Source of the DNA: an uncultured Alphaproteobacteria bacterium
GTDB taxonomy: Bacteria > Pseudomonadota > Alphaproteobacteria > Caulobacterales > Hyphomonadaceae
Direction: 5' to 3'
DNA: 64,000 nucleotides
NCBI GenBank assembly: GCA_903831255.1
Contig: CAIKWZ010000043.1
Span: 1-64,000, forward strand
The notes under the pieces are model-generated. The model did not search any database. It was not told the origin of the DNA and saw nothing but the letters and a program-made list of their open reading frames with translations. Positions 46,550 through 54,393 of this stretch are shown one piece after another. The stretch's first letter is position 1; every line of letters begins with the position of its first letter. The position numbers were made by a program, and so were the translations under genes.

Positions 46550-47349
46550 GGCAGGCCGCCGGGCTCGTTCTGGCCGCGGCGCGCCGGCGCAGCGCAGGGC
46601 GCGTTCCGATCATCGCCCTGTCAGGCGTCCAGGGGGCGGGAAAGTCGACCCTCGCCCGGGCGCTTGCTGAGGCGTCCCTGGGCGCCATGGCGCAATTTTC
46701 TCTCGATGATGTTTATCTCGGGCGGAGGGAGCGCGCAGATCTGGCGGCCGGCGTTCATCCCCTGCTGGCGACGCGCGGTCCGCCCGGAACTCATGATCTG
46801 GCCCTTCTGGACACGACCTTGCGAGCGCTTCTCATGGCCGGCCCGGCGTCGGTGACACCGCTGCCGGCGTTCGACAAGGGGCGGGATGACCGCCTGCCGG
46901 AAAGCCAGTGGCCCTGCTTCCCGGGGCAGCCGGAGATCGTTCTCGTGGAGGGCTGGTGTCTGGGCGCGCAGCCTCAGTCGCCGTCAGACCTTGCCGACCC
47001 GGTCAATGGACTGGAGGCGCTGGAGGATCGGGACGGCGTGTGGCGAGGTCATGTCAACGCGCATCTGGAGACGGACTATGCGCACATCTTTTCGCGGTTC
47101 GACGCCGTCCTCCATCTGCGCGCCCCGGATTTCTCCGTCACGCCCCTCTGGCGACGTCAGCAGGAAGAAGCCCGAATCGGACGGCCGCTGAGCCGGAATG
47201 AAGATGAGGCGCTTTTGCGCTTCATCAGTCACTTCGAACGAATCTCCCGTCACATGCTCGCCGGAGGCCGGCGAGCGGAGGTCGAGGTTGATCTCGACGC
47301 ATCTCGCCGTCCCCTCGCGGTGCGCTCTGTCGACCGCGATCAGTTCTGA
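46546..47349 (+). CDS. P-loop kinase, D-glycerate 3-kinase-like
   Basis: A 267-residue P-loop kinase. It starts at GTG 46546 within the mccB stop codon. Walker A is [18 protein letters not shown] near residue 25, preceded by VPIIAL. Further motifs are [23 protein letters not shown] (the substrate Asp/Thr region), and [11 protein letters not shown]. It resembles the glycerate kinase / YggC-like family, which shares a fold with uridine and pantothenate kinases; plants and yeast use a relative for D-glycerate. Its place inside a leucine catabolism operon is odd. The 14-kb-distant hydroxyacid dehydrogenase would give it a substrate. Function is inference from the fold. Confidence 0.7.
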   Translation: MRQAAGLVLAAARRRSAGRVPIIALSGVQGAGKSTLARALAEASLGAMAQFSLDDVYLGRRERADLAAGVHPLLATRGPPGTHDLALLDTTLRALLMAGPASVTPLPAFDKGRDDRLPESQWPCFPGQPEIVLVEGWCLGAQPQSPSDLADPVNGLEALEDRDGVWRGHVNAHLETDYAHIFSRFDAVLHLRAPDFSVTPLWRRQQEEARIGRPLSRNEDEALLRFISHFERISRHMLAGGRRAEVEVDLDASRRPLAVRSVDRDQF

Positions 47350-47367
47350 ACGCCGGGAGAGCGCATA

Positions 47368-48162
47368 ATGGACCCTTATCAGACCCTCATCATGGACGTA
47401 TCGCAGGAGGGGGTCGCTGCGATCGTGCTCAACCGTCCCTCAGTCGCCAATGCGCTGACCTCGGATCTGGTCGCGGAGCTGGCGGACGCCTTTGCGACGC
47501 TCGCCCGCACGCCTGAGGTGCGCCTCGTGATCCTGCGCGGCTCAGGCGAGGTGTTCTCAGCCGGATCCGACCCGGACTGGCTTCGCGCCTCAGGGGATTA
47601 CAGCCGTGAGGAGCACGAGGAGGACGCCTTCGCGCTCGCCGAGACGCTTCGCGCGCTCCGCGAGCTGCCGCAGCCGACGATCGCTCTCGTGCACGGGGCC
47701 GCGACCGACATCGGCGCCGGTCTGGCGCTCGCCTGCGACACGCTGATCGCCGGACCGGCTGCGACCTTCTCTTTCAGCGAGGTCCGTCATGGGGGCGCAT
47801 CGATCGTGCTCGCCCCTTACCTGATCGAGGCGGTGGGACCGCGCTGGGCCCGCTCTCTCATGACACTGGGCGAGACGGCGGATCTCGATCTGGCCTGTCG
47901 GATCGGCATCGTCCATTACCGGGCCGCCAGCGAGACCGACATGGAGGCGATCCTCGAGCGTCTTGCCGACGCCGTGTTCAGAGCCTCTCCCGCTGCGATT
48001 GCAGAGGTCAAGGACGGCCTGGACGCTCTGGACGGGCAGGTCCCGAGCGCCGATCTCAGCCGTTGGGCGGCTCGTCGTCTTGCCCATAACCGGGTGTCTG
48101 AGCATGGCCGGGAAGGGCTTGCGGCGCGGATCGAGAAGCGGTCGCCTCAATGGCGGATCTAG
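47368..48162 (+). CDS. Enoyl-CoA hydratase/isomerase family protein (crotonase), probably leucine-path
   Basis: A 264-residue crotonase-fold protein between the kinase and mccA. By position it should be the methylglutaconyl-CoA hydratase (LiuC) of leucine breakdown. The first oxyanion segment VFSAGSDPDW is close to normal. The second reads HGAATDIGAGLALACD, where the family has GGG: Ile115 occupies the oxyanion-hole glycine, and Gly118 the position of a catalytic Glu in many hydratases. The second catalytic Glu (Glu138 in SEVRHGG) is kept. Hydratase activity may therefore be weak or altered. The start ATG 47368 is 18 bp after the kinase stop. Confidence 0.75.
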   Translation: MDPYQTLIMDVSQEGVAAIVLNRPSVANALTSDLVAELADAFATLARTPEVRLVILRGSGEVFSAGSDPDWLRASGDYSREEHEEDAFALAETLRALRELPQPTIALVHGAATDIGAGLALACDTLIAGPAATFSFSEVRHGGASIVLAPYLIEAVGPRWARSLMTLGETADLDLACRIGIVHYRAASETDMEAILERLADAVFRASPAAIAEVKDGLDALDGQVPSADLSRWAARRLAHNRVSEHGREGLAARIEKRSPQWRI

Positions 48163-48257
48163 CTGAGGGCGAGCCGCATCGGCAGATTACCTGTCTGGAC
48201 CGGGAAATTGTCGGCGCCGTCTTGTAGCGGGCGGGCCGGCCGACTAGCGTCCGGGGC

Positions 48258-50267
48258 ATGTTGTCATCTCTTCTCATCGCCAATCGAGGCGAAATCGCTC
48301 GCCGTATCATGCGCACGGCCCGAAGGCTGGGGGTCCGCACGATCGCCGTCTATTCCGATGCGGACGCAGGCGCCGCCTTCGTTCGCGAGGCGGATTGCGC
48401 CGTGCGCATCGGCGAGGCGCCTGCCGCGCGCAGCTACCTCAACGTCGAGGCGATCCTCGAGGCTGCAGACGCGACGGGGGCCGAAGCCATCCATCCCGGT
48501 TATGGATTTCTGTCGGAAAACCCGGAGTTCGCCGAGGCCGTGACCGCGGCGGGGATGACCTGGGTCGGGCCCCCTCCTGAAGCGATCCGGGCCATGGGTC
48601 TGAAGGATGCGGCCAAGGCTCTGATGCAGGCGAAGGGGGTCCCTGTCACCCCGGGATACCACGGCGAGGACCAGTCGCTGAAGCGCATACGCGCGGAGGC
48701 TCGCGAGCTCGGTTATCCCATTCTCATCAAGGCCGTGGCGGGTGGGGGCGGCCGCGGGATGAGACGTGTGGACGCCCCGTCCGGGCTTGACGAGGCTCTG
48801 GCCAGCGCCCGGCGAGAGGCGGCTTCGGCCTTCGGCGATGATCGCGTCCTCATCGAAAAGTTCGTCTCGAATCCCCGTCACATCGAGGTTCAGGTCTTCG
48901 GCGACAATCACGGAGGCCTCATCCATCTTTATGAGCGCGACTGTTCGCTCCAGCGTCGACGCCAGAAGGTGATCGAGGAGGCGCCCGCGCCGGGCATGAC
49001 CCCTGAAGTCCGGGAGGCGATGACCCGTGCGGCGCTCGATGCGGCCCGCGCGGTCGGCTATCGCAACGCCGGCACGGTGGAGTTCATCGTCGACGGATCC
49101 GGACCGCTTCGGCCGGACGGTTTCTGGTTCATGGAGATGAACACCCGCCTGCAGGTCGAGCATCCGGTGACAGAATGGGTCACGGGGCTCGATCTCGTTC
49201 AGTTGCAGCTGGAGGTGGCCTGCGGCGGGCGTGTCCCGGCGCAGGAGAGCATCCGTCTGGACGGTTGCGCGATTGAAGCGCGCCTCTGTGCGGAGGATCC
49301 CGCCCGCGGCTTTCTGCCCAGCGCCGGATCTCTGCGTGTTTTTGATCTGCCCGCCTTCACGGCCCCCAGAGACGGGCCGGTTCGCTTCCGGCTGGATAGC
49401 GCGGTTGAGGAGGGCGATGAGACGCCGCCCGATTATGACAGCATGATCGCCAAGGCGATCGTTCATGCCCCGGATCGCTCCGGGGCTCTGACAGCGCTCG
49501 CGGGCGCTTTGCGCGGCGCTTGCGTCTATCCTGTCGCGACCAACGCCTGTCTTCTGGCCAATCTGCTGGACCATCCCGAGATGCGTGCAGGGAACGCGAC
49601 GACGGCTCTTGTGGAGAGGGATCTGCCGGACCTGCTGAGGCCTCGCGCGACGCCCGAAGCGCTCTATGCGGCCGCGGCGCAGGGTCTTGAGGCGTTCGCC
49701 CGCTCCGGGAGCGTTGACCCCTGGGGCTGTCCGGACGGCTTTCGTCTGAATGCGCCTGCGCGTTCGACCTTCGCCTTCGAGGTGTCTGGTGAGACGGTGA
49801 CGGTAAAACTGGAGACGGCCTTCGACGGCGCGCGCGCAGCGGAGGTCGGCGATCAGCGCCTGCAGGTGACCGGTCTCGTCTCTCGCTCAGGGGAACGGGC
49901 GGAAATCGCCGTTCCGGAGGACCGGACGGGCGCGCGCGCGGTCGTCCGCCGCCTGGCTGACGGGCCGGTTCTGTTTTTTGGAGGGCTGGCGCTTGCGCTT
50001 CGCGCTCCGTTTGCCTCAGCCGGCGTCGAAGCTCTGGAGGCAGGCGATGAGATCCGCGCTCCCATGCCCGGAAAGATTCTTGACGTGCGTGCGGAGCCCG
50101 GCCTCGAAGTGACGCGCGGGCAGCCGCTTCTGGTCATGGAAGCCATGAAAATGGAGCACACGCTCGAGGCCCCGCGGGATGGACGAATTCTTGAAGTGAG
50201 GGTTTCGAAGGGCGATCAGACCTCTGAAGGCGCCGTTCTGGTGCGTCTTGAGCCTCCGGCCGCCTAG
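48258..50267 (+). CDS. mccA: Methylcrotonyl-CoA carboxylase alpha subunit (biotin carboxylase and carrier)
   Basis: A 669-residue subunit. The biotin carboxylase domain (1-450) shows LIANRGEIARRIMRTARRLG, KAVAGGGGRGMRRV, HIEVQVFGDNHGG and MEMNTRLQVEHP. A linker of about 130 residues leads to the biotin carrier (about 590-669), with the biotinylated Lys in VMEAMKMEHTL and a C-terminal VRVSKGDQ. Pairing with mccB is by operon and by the MCC pattern of the carrier. It starts 95 bp after the crotonase stop. It is distinct from the PCC alpha at 33622, so the window carries two biotin-dependent acyl-CoA carboxylases. Confidence 0.94.
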   Translation: MLSSLLIANRGEIARRIMRTARRLGVRTIAVYSDADAGAAFVREADCAVRIGEAPAARSYLNVEAILEAADATGAEAIHPGYGFLSENPEFAEAVTAAGMTWVGPPPEAIRAMGLKDAAKALMQAKGVPVTPGYHGEDQSLKRIRAEARELGYPILIKAVAGGGGRGMRRVDAPSGLDEALASARREAASAFGDDRVLIEKFVSNPRHIEVQVFGDNHGGLIHLYERDCSLQRRRQKVIEEAPAPGMTPEVREAMTRAALDAARAVGYRNAGTVEFIVDGSGPLRPDGFWFMEMNTRLQVEHPVTEWVTGLDLVQLQLEVACGGRVPAQESIRLDGCAIEARLCAEDPARGFLPSAGSLRVFDLPAFTAPRDGPVRFRLDSAVEEGDETPPDYDSMIAKAIVHAPDRSGALTALAGALRGACVYPVATNACLLANLLDHPEMRAGNATTALVERDLPDLLRPRATPEALYAAAAQGLEAFARSGSVDPWGCPDGFRLNAPARSTFAFEVSGETVTVKLETAFDGARAAEVGDQRLQVTGLVSRSGERAEIAVPEDRTGARAVVRRLADGPVLFFGGLALALRAPFASAGVEALEAGDEIRAPMPGKILDVRAEPGLEVTRGQPLLVMEAMKMEHTLEAPRDGRILEVRVSKGDQTSEGAVLVRLEPPAA

Positions 50268-50383
50268 AGAGGACGACCTGCGGGCGCCGTGTCGGCCTAT
50301 TCCCGCCACATTCGACCCTTAGCGAGAAGAGGCAAGATCAGGCGCATCACGGCGTCTCGTTCGCTCAGGAGCCGCGCTCGCAG

Positions 50384-51103
50384 ATGTCCGTCCTGGCCTT
50401 GTGCATGATGCTGGCTCTTCCCTCCGCCGCCGACCTTGATCGCGCTCTGGACGAAGCTGAGCCTCCGCCGGCGCTCCGGGCAAGCTTTCGGGCGGAGCTC
50501 AGCACAAGTCGGGCGGTTCGGCGGATCGAATTTGATCCTTACGCAGATCCAGGCCAGCGGTTTCGGACGACCCGTGTGACAGGCGATGATCCCGAGCTGG
50601 ATGCGGTCGTCGCCGACTGGGCGGCTGAGCGTCAGCCGGACGTGCGGCTGTTTGCCGACGATCTTCGGGCCAGTCTCGGAGACGGGCGTATCCTCTCTGA
50701 GGAAGAGGGATGGAGGTTGGAGTTTCGCCACAAGATCTCGCCCAATGACGGGGCGGTGGACGCCGCCGTATCATCCCGCATGATCGGCCGCCTCAGTCTC
50801 GATCCGGCCTCCGGTCGTCTTGATGAGGTCTCCTACAGCATGATGGAGCCCCTTCGCCTCGCGGACGGTCTGATCCTGATGTCCTATCGCCAGCGCTACG
50901 GCTTCGAACATTCCCGACGCTGGGGCGTCACGTACGTATCCTCCTACGACGTCGAGGCCCGTGGAGGCCGCTGGGGCCTCGCCGACAGTCGGCGCCTCGA
51001 GGTGAAAATCACGGATGTCTCCTTCGGGCTGGCGGGGGACGCAGGACAGGAGTTGGCCTCAGCCCCTGCGCCAGTCCCGTGGATGAGCGCCGGCCTCCCC
51101 TGA
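50384..51103 (+). CDS. Uncharacterised exported protein
   Basis: A 239-residue protein. MSVLALCMMLALPSAADLD is a plausible cleavable signal peptide (ALPSAA site), without a lipobox Cys. The rest is hydrophilic, with IEFDPYADPGQRFRTTRVTG, EVSYSMMEPLRLADGLILMS and VKITDVSFGL. I do not recognise a family; a periplasmic beta-rich protein is likely. It is separated from mccA by 116 bp and starts with ATG 50384. It is followed 31 bp later by the DUF1489 gene on the same strand. Confidence 0.6.
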   Translation: MSVLALCMMLALPSAADLDRALDEAEPPPALRASFRAELSTSRAVRRIEFDPYADPGQRFRTTRVTGDDPELDAVVADWAAERQPDVRLFADDLRASLGDGRILSEEEGWRLEFRHKISPNDGAVDAAVSSRMIGRLSLDPASGRLDEVSYSMMEPLRLADGLILMSYRQRYGFEHSRRWGVTYVSSYDVEARGGRWGLADSRRLEVKITDVSFGLAGDAGQELASAPAPVPWMSAGLP

Positions 51104-51134
51104 GACAAGGCTTGCGTCGTTCAAAGGCGGCGCT

Positions 51135-51575
51135 ATGGCATGGGGCATGGCGGTTCATATCTGCAAACTGTGTGTCGGTGCTGACCGGATCGAGGATCTC
51201 CAGGCCTGGCAGGATCAGCTCGTCGCCTTTCGTCTCGCTGAGGGCGGGGCGCCCGAACCCTGGCACGACACCCGAATGGCCCCAAAGCGCGCCGAGGAGG
51301 TTCTGGCGGGCGGCTCGATTTACTGGGTGATCCGCAAACGCATTCTGGTGCGCCAGCGGATCATCGGACTTGAAACCCACCATGACGAGACGGGACGGGC
51401 GCTGTGCCGGATCCGTCTGGATCCGCGGCTGGTGCGCACTCAGCCGCGCGCTCGACGACCCTTTCAGGGATGGCGTTATCTCGAACCTGAAGCCGCCCCG
51501 CCCGATCTCGACGGATCCGGCCCCGCTCTTTCGGCGGATCTTGAGGCGGCGCTGAAGGAGGCGATGGCCTGGTGA
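51135..51575 (+). CDS. DUF1489 family protein
   Basis: A 146-residue protein. VHICKLCVGADRIEDLQAW and RRPFQGWRYLEPEAAPPDLD are typical of DUF1489, an alphaproteobacterial family of unknown function. It is cytoplasmic, with no signal peptide. The start is 51135 or ATG 51147 (MAVHICKLCVG), the latter matching relatives that begin near the VHxxKLCVG block. A decayed copy of its last about 75 bases lies 216 bp further downstream. Confidence 0.8.
   Translation: MAWGMAVHICKLCVGADRIEDLQAWQDQLVAFRLAEGGAPEPWHDTRMAPKRAEEVLAGGSIYWVIRKRILVRQRIIGLETHHDETGRALCRIRLDPRLVRTQPRARRPFQGWRYLEPEAAPPDLDGSGPALSADLEAALKEAMAW
51502..51575 (+). repeat. DUF1489 3' end, upstream copy of a diverged direct repeat
   Basis: This is the coding end of the DUF1489 gene (PDLDGSGPALSADLEAALKE and AMAW). 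It matches 51791-51866 over about 75 bases at roughly 70-75 percent by eye, with a 2-base indel near the end and 14 of 15 last bases identical. Confidence 0.65.
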
Positions 51576-51790
51576 TTCAAGGCGCTCAACTTTCCGGCTG
51601 AAGGTCTCAGGCCCATTGGGGCGTCAGCATGAACAGGCTGATCGAGGCGCTTACAACTCGTTCGGTCGCCGAGTTTGATGTCGACGTGCGCTACAGCGTC
51701 CGCGCAGCCCGCGGCGATGCAGGGGCCGGACTGGCGCTGTTGGATAAACTCGATCCAGCGCGTGATGTGCAGGTCTGAAACGCTCCCGCG

Positions 51791-51866
51791 CCGACCTCGC
51801 CAGTCCTGCTCCGGCCCTTCCGGCGGATTTGGAGCCGGCCCTGACGGGGGAGCGATGGCCTCGTGA
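51791..51866 (+). pseudogene. Decayed duplicate of the DUF1489 gene end
   Basis: Translated in the matching frame this stretch reads PDLASPAPALPADLEPALTG, close to PDLDGSGPALSADLEAALKE of the intact gene, then shifts frame because of a 2-base insertion. The final GCGATGGCCTCGTGA mirrors the GCGATGGCCTGGTGA that ends the real gene. Resemblance fades before about 51770. The gap between the copies carries a 49-codon open frame (51628-51777) that I cannot assign. I read this as the end of a tandem duplication that has decayed. Confidence 0.6.
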
Positions 51867-51869
51867 GGG

Positions 51870-52766
51870 TCAGCTTCGCTGAAACGGTAGATTGTCGATC
51901 AGTCGCGTCGTTCCGAGCCGGGCGGCCGCCAGAATTCGTCCCGGAACCCCGGCGGTCGCGCTGCCGGTTCCCATGGGACTGAGGGTCTCAGCGTGCCGCG
52001 CCTCGATGTAATCGACGCTCGAGAAGCCCGCCGAAAGAAGGCTGGACCGGGCGTCCCCGCAGACGTCGCTGATTGCCTCCCCGGCGGCGAGACGTTTGCA
52101 AGCCTGCTGAAGCGCGGCCGGCAGGGCTCCCGCCTGTCTTCGTTCTGCGGCCCCGAGATAGGCGTTTCTGGATGACATGGCGAGGCCATCGGGGTCGCGC
52201 TGTGTCGGTCCGCCGAGGATCCGGATGGGAAAGCCGAGGTCTCGTGTCAGGGCGCGAATGACCAGAAGTTGCTGATAATCCTTCTCTCCGAAGACGGCGA
52301 GGTCGGGACCCAGATGAGCGAACAGGCGCGTGACGACGCTCGCCACGCCCTCAAAGAACTGAGGTCGGATCGCTCCTTCCAGATCTTCCGAAAGAGCGCC
52401 GACCCTGACGCGCGTCGAATCTCCTGGCGGGTAGATCTCTGTGAGCTGTGGACAGTAGACCAGACGGCACCCCGCCGCCTCCAGCATCCCGATGTCGTCG
52501 GCTTCCCGGCGGGGATAGCTTCCGAAGTCCTCATTCGCTGCGAACTGGGTGGGGTTCACGAACAGGCTGGCGGCGACGACGTCGGCTTCCCTCGCGGCGA
52601 GACGGATCAGGCTGAGATGTCCCTCGTGTAAGGCCCCCATTGTGGGAACCAGACCCATCCTCTGTCCTTCAAGGCTCAGTTTCAGTCGAAACGCCCGGGC
52701 CTCTTCTCGCGTTCGTGCGACCTCTATCCCGTACGGCGGGGCTGATGATGGGGCCATCGGGGGCAA
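51870..52766 (-). CDS. panC: Pantothenate synthetase
   Basis: A 298-residue pantoate-beta-alanine ligase making pantothenate with ATP. Motifs are VPTMGALHEGHLSLIR, VVAASLFVNPTQFAANEDF, FGEKDYQQLLVIRAL, and the KMSKS-like MSSRNAYL. It ends in IDNLPFQRS. The start is TTG 52766, or ATG 52757, three codons in; AGGAG lies 3 and 12 bases before them. It is divergent from the lipoprotein-mipZ pair across 114 bp. The gap has GTTAACC, a CtrA-like half site. Confidence 0.94.
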   Translation of the reverse strand: MPPMAPSSAPPYGIEVARTREEARAFRLKLSLEGQRMGLVPTMGALHEGHLSLIRLAAREADVVAASLFVNPTQFAANEDFGSYPRREADDIGMLEAAGCRLVYCPQLTEIYPPGDSTRVRVGALSEDLEGAIRPQFFEGVASVVTRLFAHLGPDLAVFGEKDYQQLLVIRALTRDLGFPIRILGGPTQRDPDGLAMSSRNAYLGAAERRQAGALPAALQQACKRLAAGEAISDVCGDARSSLLSAGFSSVDYIEARHAETLSPMGTGSATAGVPGRILAAARLGTTRLIDNLPFQRS

Positions 52767-52883
52767 TCGCTCCTGCGCGGGAGAAGAGGCTGGCCGAACT
52801 CCGCCGGCTTTTCAGGCTTCTAGGCGGCTGAAGCGGACAAAATCAATGCACTGTTAACCTGCTCGCACGATCTTGAGGGAATG

Positions 52884-53477
52884 ATGCAGGAATTTGTCAG
52901 GCATGTGGGGATCGCCCTGGCTCTGGGTCCGGGCCTCTCCCTGGCGGCCTGCGCTTCGCTTTCGGGCGAGGGGCAGGCGGTCGCGGGACGCGAGGCCATC
53001 GCCCCGACCGCTCTGGGCCTGACCTTGCCCGCCTTCCTGCAGGCTGAAAAGAAGCTGACGGCGGAAGAGCAGGCCAGGCAGCTTGAAGCGCGTATCGAGG
53101 CCCATTACCTCGCGGTGGAGACGCTGCGGTCCGAGCTGGTCGCTCTGAGAGGCGGGCAGCTCCGATCTGAAGGCGTCGAGCAAAGTCTTTATGCAGAGGC
53201 GCCGCGACTTGAGGGCGGAGTGTCGCTCTTTTTCGAGGCGGAAATGGGCGAGTTTCCAACCCGCAGCGCGGCTGAAGGGGAATGGAGGCGATTGTCGCTG
53301 GATCCGTCTCTGGCGTCCTATAACCCGAGATACCATGTTCTTGGTCGCAGCGTTCTTCTGAGCGTCGGCCCGATGACCGCTGAGGCGGACGTGGCGGCCC
53401 TTTGTCGCGCGGTTGAGGCTCTGGCGCCGGACTGTCGTCTGGCCTCGCCCGAGAGCGCATGGCGACACAATGGCTGA
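52884..53477 (+). CDS. Predicted lipoprotein upstream of mipZ
   Basis: A 197-residue protein with a lipoprotein-type signal (MQEFVRHVGIALALGPGLSL with AAC, Cys near residue 22). The rest is helical and charged (LTAEEQARQLEARIEAHYLAVE). The end has a SPOR-like pattern (GEFPTRSAAEGEWRRLSL and LGRSVLLSVGPMTAEADVAA), which would suit a peptidoglycan-binding cell-division protein, though the SPOR match is weak. ATG 52884 is preferred, with GAGGG 7 bases before; 52881 also is ATG. It overlaps the first possible mipZ start. Function is unknown. Confidence 0.6.
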   Translation: MQEFVRHVGIALALGPGLSLAACASLSGEGQAVAGREAIAPTALGLTLPAFLQAEKKLTAEEQARQLEARIEAHYLAVETLRSELVALRGGQLRSEGVEQSLYAEAPRLEGGVSLFFEAEMGEFPTRSAAEGEWRRLSLDPSLASYNPRYHVLGRSVLLSVGPMTAEADVAALCRAVEALAPDCRLASPESAWRHNG

Positions 53478-53484
53478 GGGATTC

Positions 53485-54366
53485 ATGTCGACCAGCGGCG
53501 ATCCGGCCCAGAGCCCGAAGTCTTCAGCGTCTCCCGAGACGCGTCAGGCCCATGTGATCGTCGTAGGCAATGAGAAGGGCGGCGCGGGAAAATCGACCGT
53601 CGCCATGCATGTCTGCATCGCTCTTCTCAGGATGGGCTTCACAGTCGGCGTCCTCGATCTCGATGTTCGTCAGCGCAGCCTGTCGCGTTACCTGGAGAAC
53701 CGTTCGCGGTGGGTCCGCAATACCGGCGCAGCGCTTCCGATGCCGGAGATGACCCGCATTGACGCCAGTCAGGCCCGCGATCTCGACGCGGCAGAGGCTG
53801 AAGAGGCCCGACTGTTCGAAGACAGTCTGCGCCGCCTCTCGGAGCGCAACACCTTCATCATCGTCGACGCCCCTGGAGGCGACACCTTCCTCTCCCGTCT
53901 CGCCCATTCATCCGCCGACACGCTCATCACGCCTCTGAACGACAGCTTCGTGGACTTTGACCTTCTCGGGGATGTGGATCCGCAGACCCTCGAGGTCGCC
54001 CGTCCGAGCTTCTATTCTGAGCTGGTCTGGGATTGCCGGAAGAAGAAGGCGCTCGCGAGCCGCCGTCCGATCGACTGGATCGTGATGCGCAACCGGATGT
54101 CCCCTCTGGACGCGCGTAACAAGCAGAGAGTGGGAGAAGCCCTCGACAACCTGTCCCGAAGGATTGGTTTCCGGATCGCCCCGGGCCTGTCCGAGCGGGT
54201 GATCTATCGTGAGCTCTTTCCCATGGGGTTGTCCCTGCTCGATCTCACAGAAAGCGGCTCCGGGGTCGCCTTCACCATGAGCCATGTGGCGGCCCGTCAG
54301 GAAATCAGAGATCTTCTCATCCTGCTGAAGCTTCCGGCTCTTGAGGGGCTGGAGCTGCAGTTCTGA
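53485..54366 (+). CDS. mipZ: Cell division-site regulator MipZ (ParA-like ATPase)
   Basis: A 293-residue ParA/MinD-type ATPase. The deviant Walker A is VVGNEKGGAGKSTVAMH near residue 30. Walker B region IIVDAPGGD follows, with NDSFVDFDLLGDVDPQTLEV and VIYRELFPMGLSLLDLTESG, all matching Caulobacter MipZ. MipZ binds ParB at the chromosome poles and forms a gradient that keeps FtsZ polymerisation at mid-cell. ATG 53485 is preferred, as GAGGG lies 5 bases upstream; ATG 53470 overlaps the lipoprotein stop but lacks a site. The pairing with panC upstream is common in alphaproteobacteria. This gene is a strong taxonomic marker for the class. Confidence 0.95.
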   Translation: MSTSGDPAQSPKSSASPETRQAHVIVVGNEKGGAGKSTVAMHVCIALLRMGFTVGVLDLDVRQRSLSRYLENRSRWVRNTGAALPMPEMTRIDASQARDLDAAEAEEARLFEDSLRRLSERNTFIIVDAPGGDTFLSRLAHSSADTLITPLNDSFVDFDLLGDVDPQTLEVARPSFYSELVWDCRKKKALASRRPIDWIVMRNRMSPLDARNKQRVGEALDNLSRRIGFRIAPGLSERVIYRELFPMGLSLLDLTESGSGVAFTMSHVAARQEIRDLLILLKLPALEGLELQF

Positions 54367-54393
54367 CGTCGCCGAATGTCGAAGTGAAAGCCC

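Noticed and set aside
51628-51777. 49-codon open frame between the DUF1489 gene and its relic
   Set aside because: There is no ribosome binding site or recognised domain, and it lies in a decayed repeat area. It is reported only as part of the relic description.
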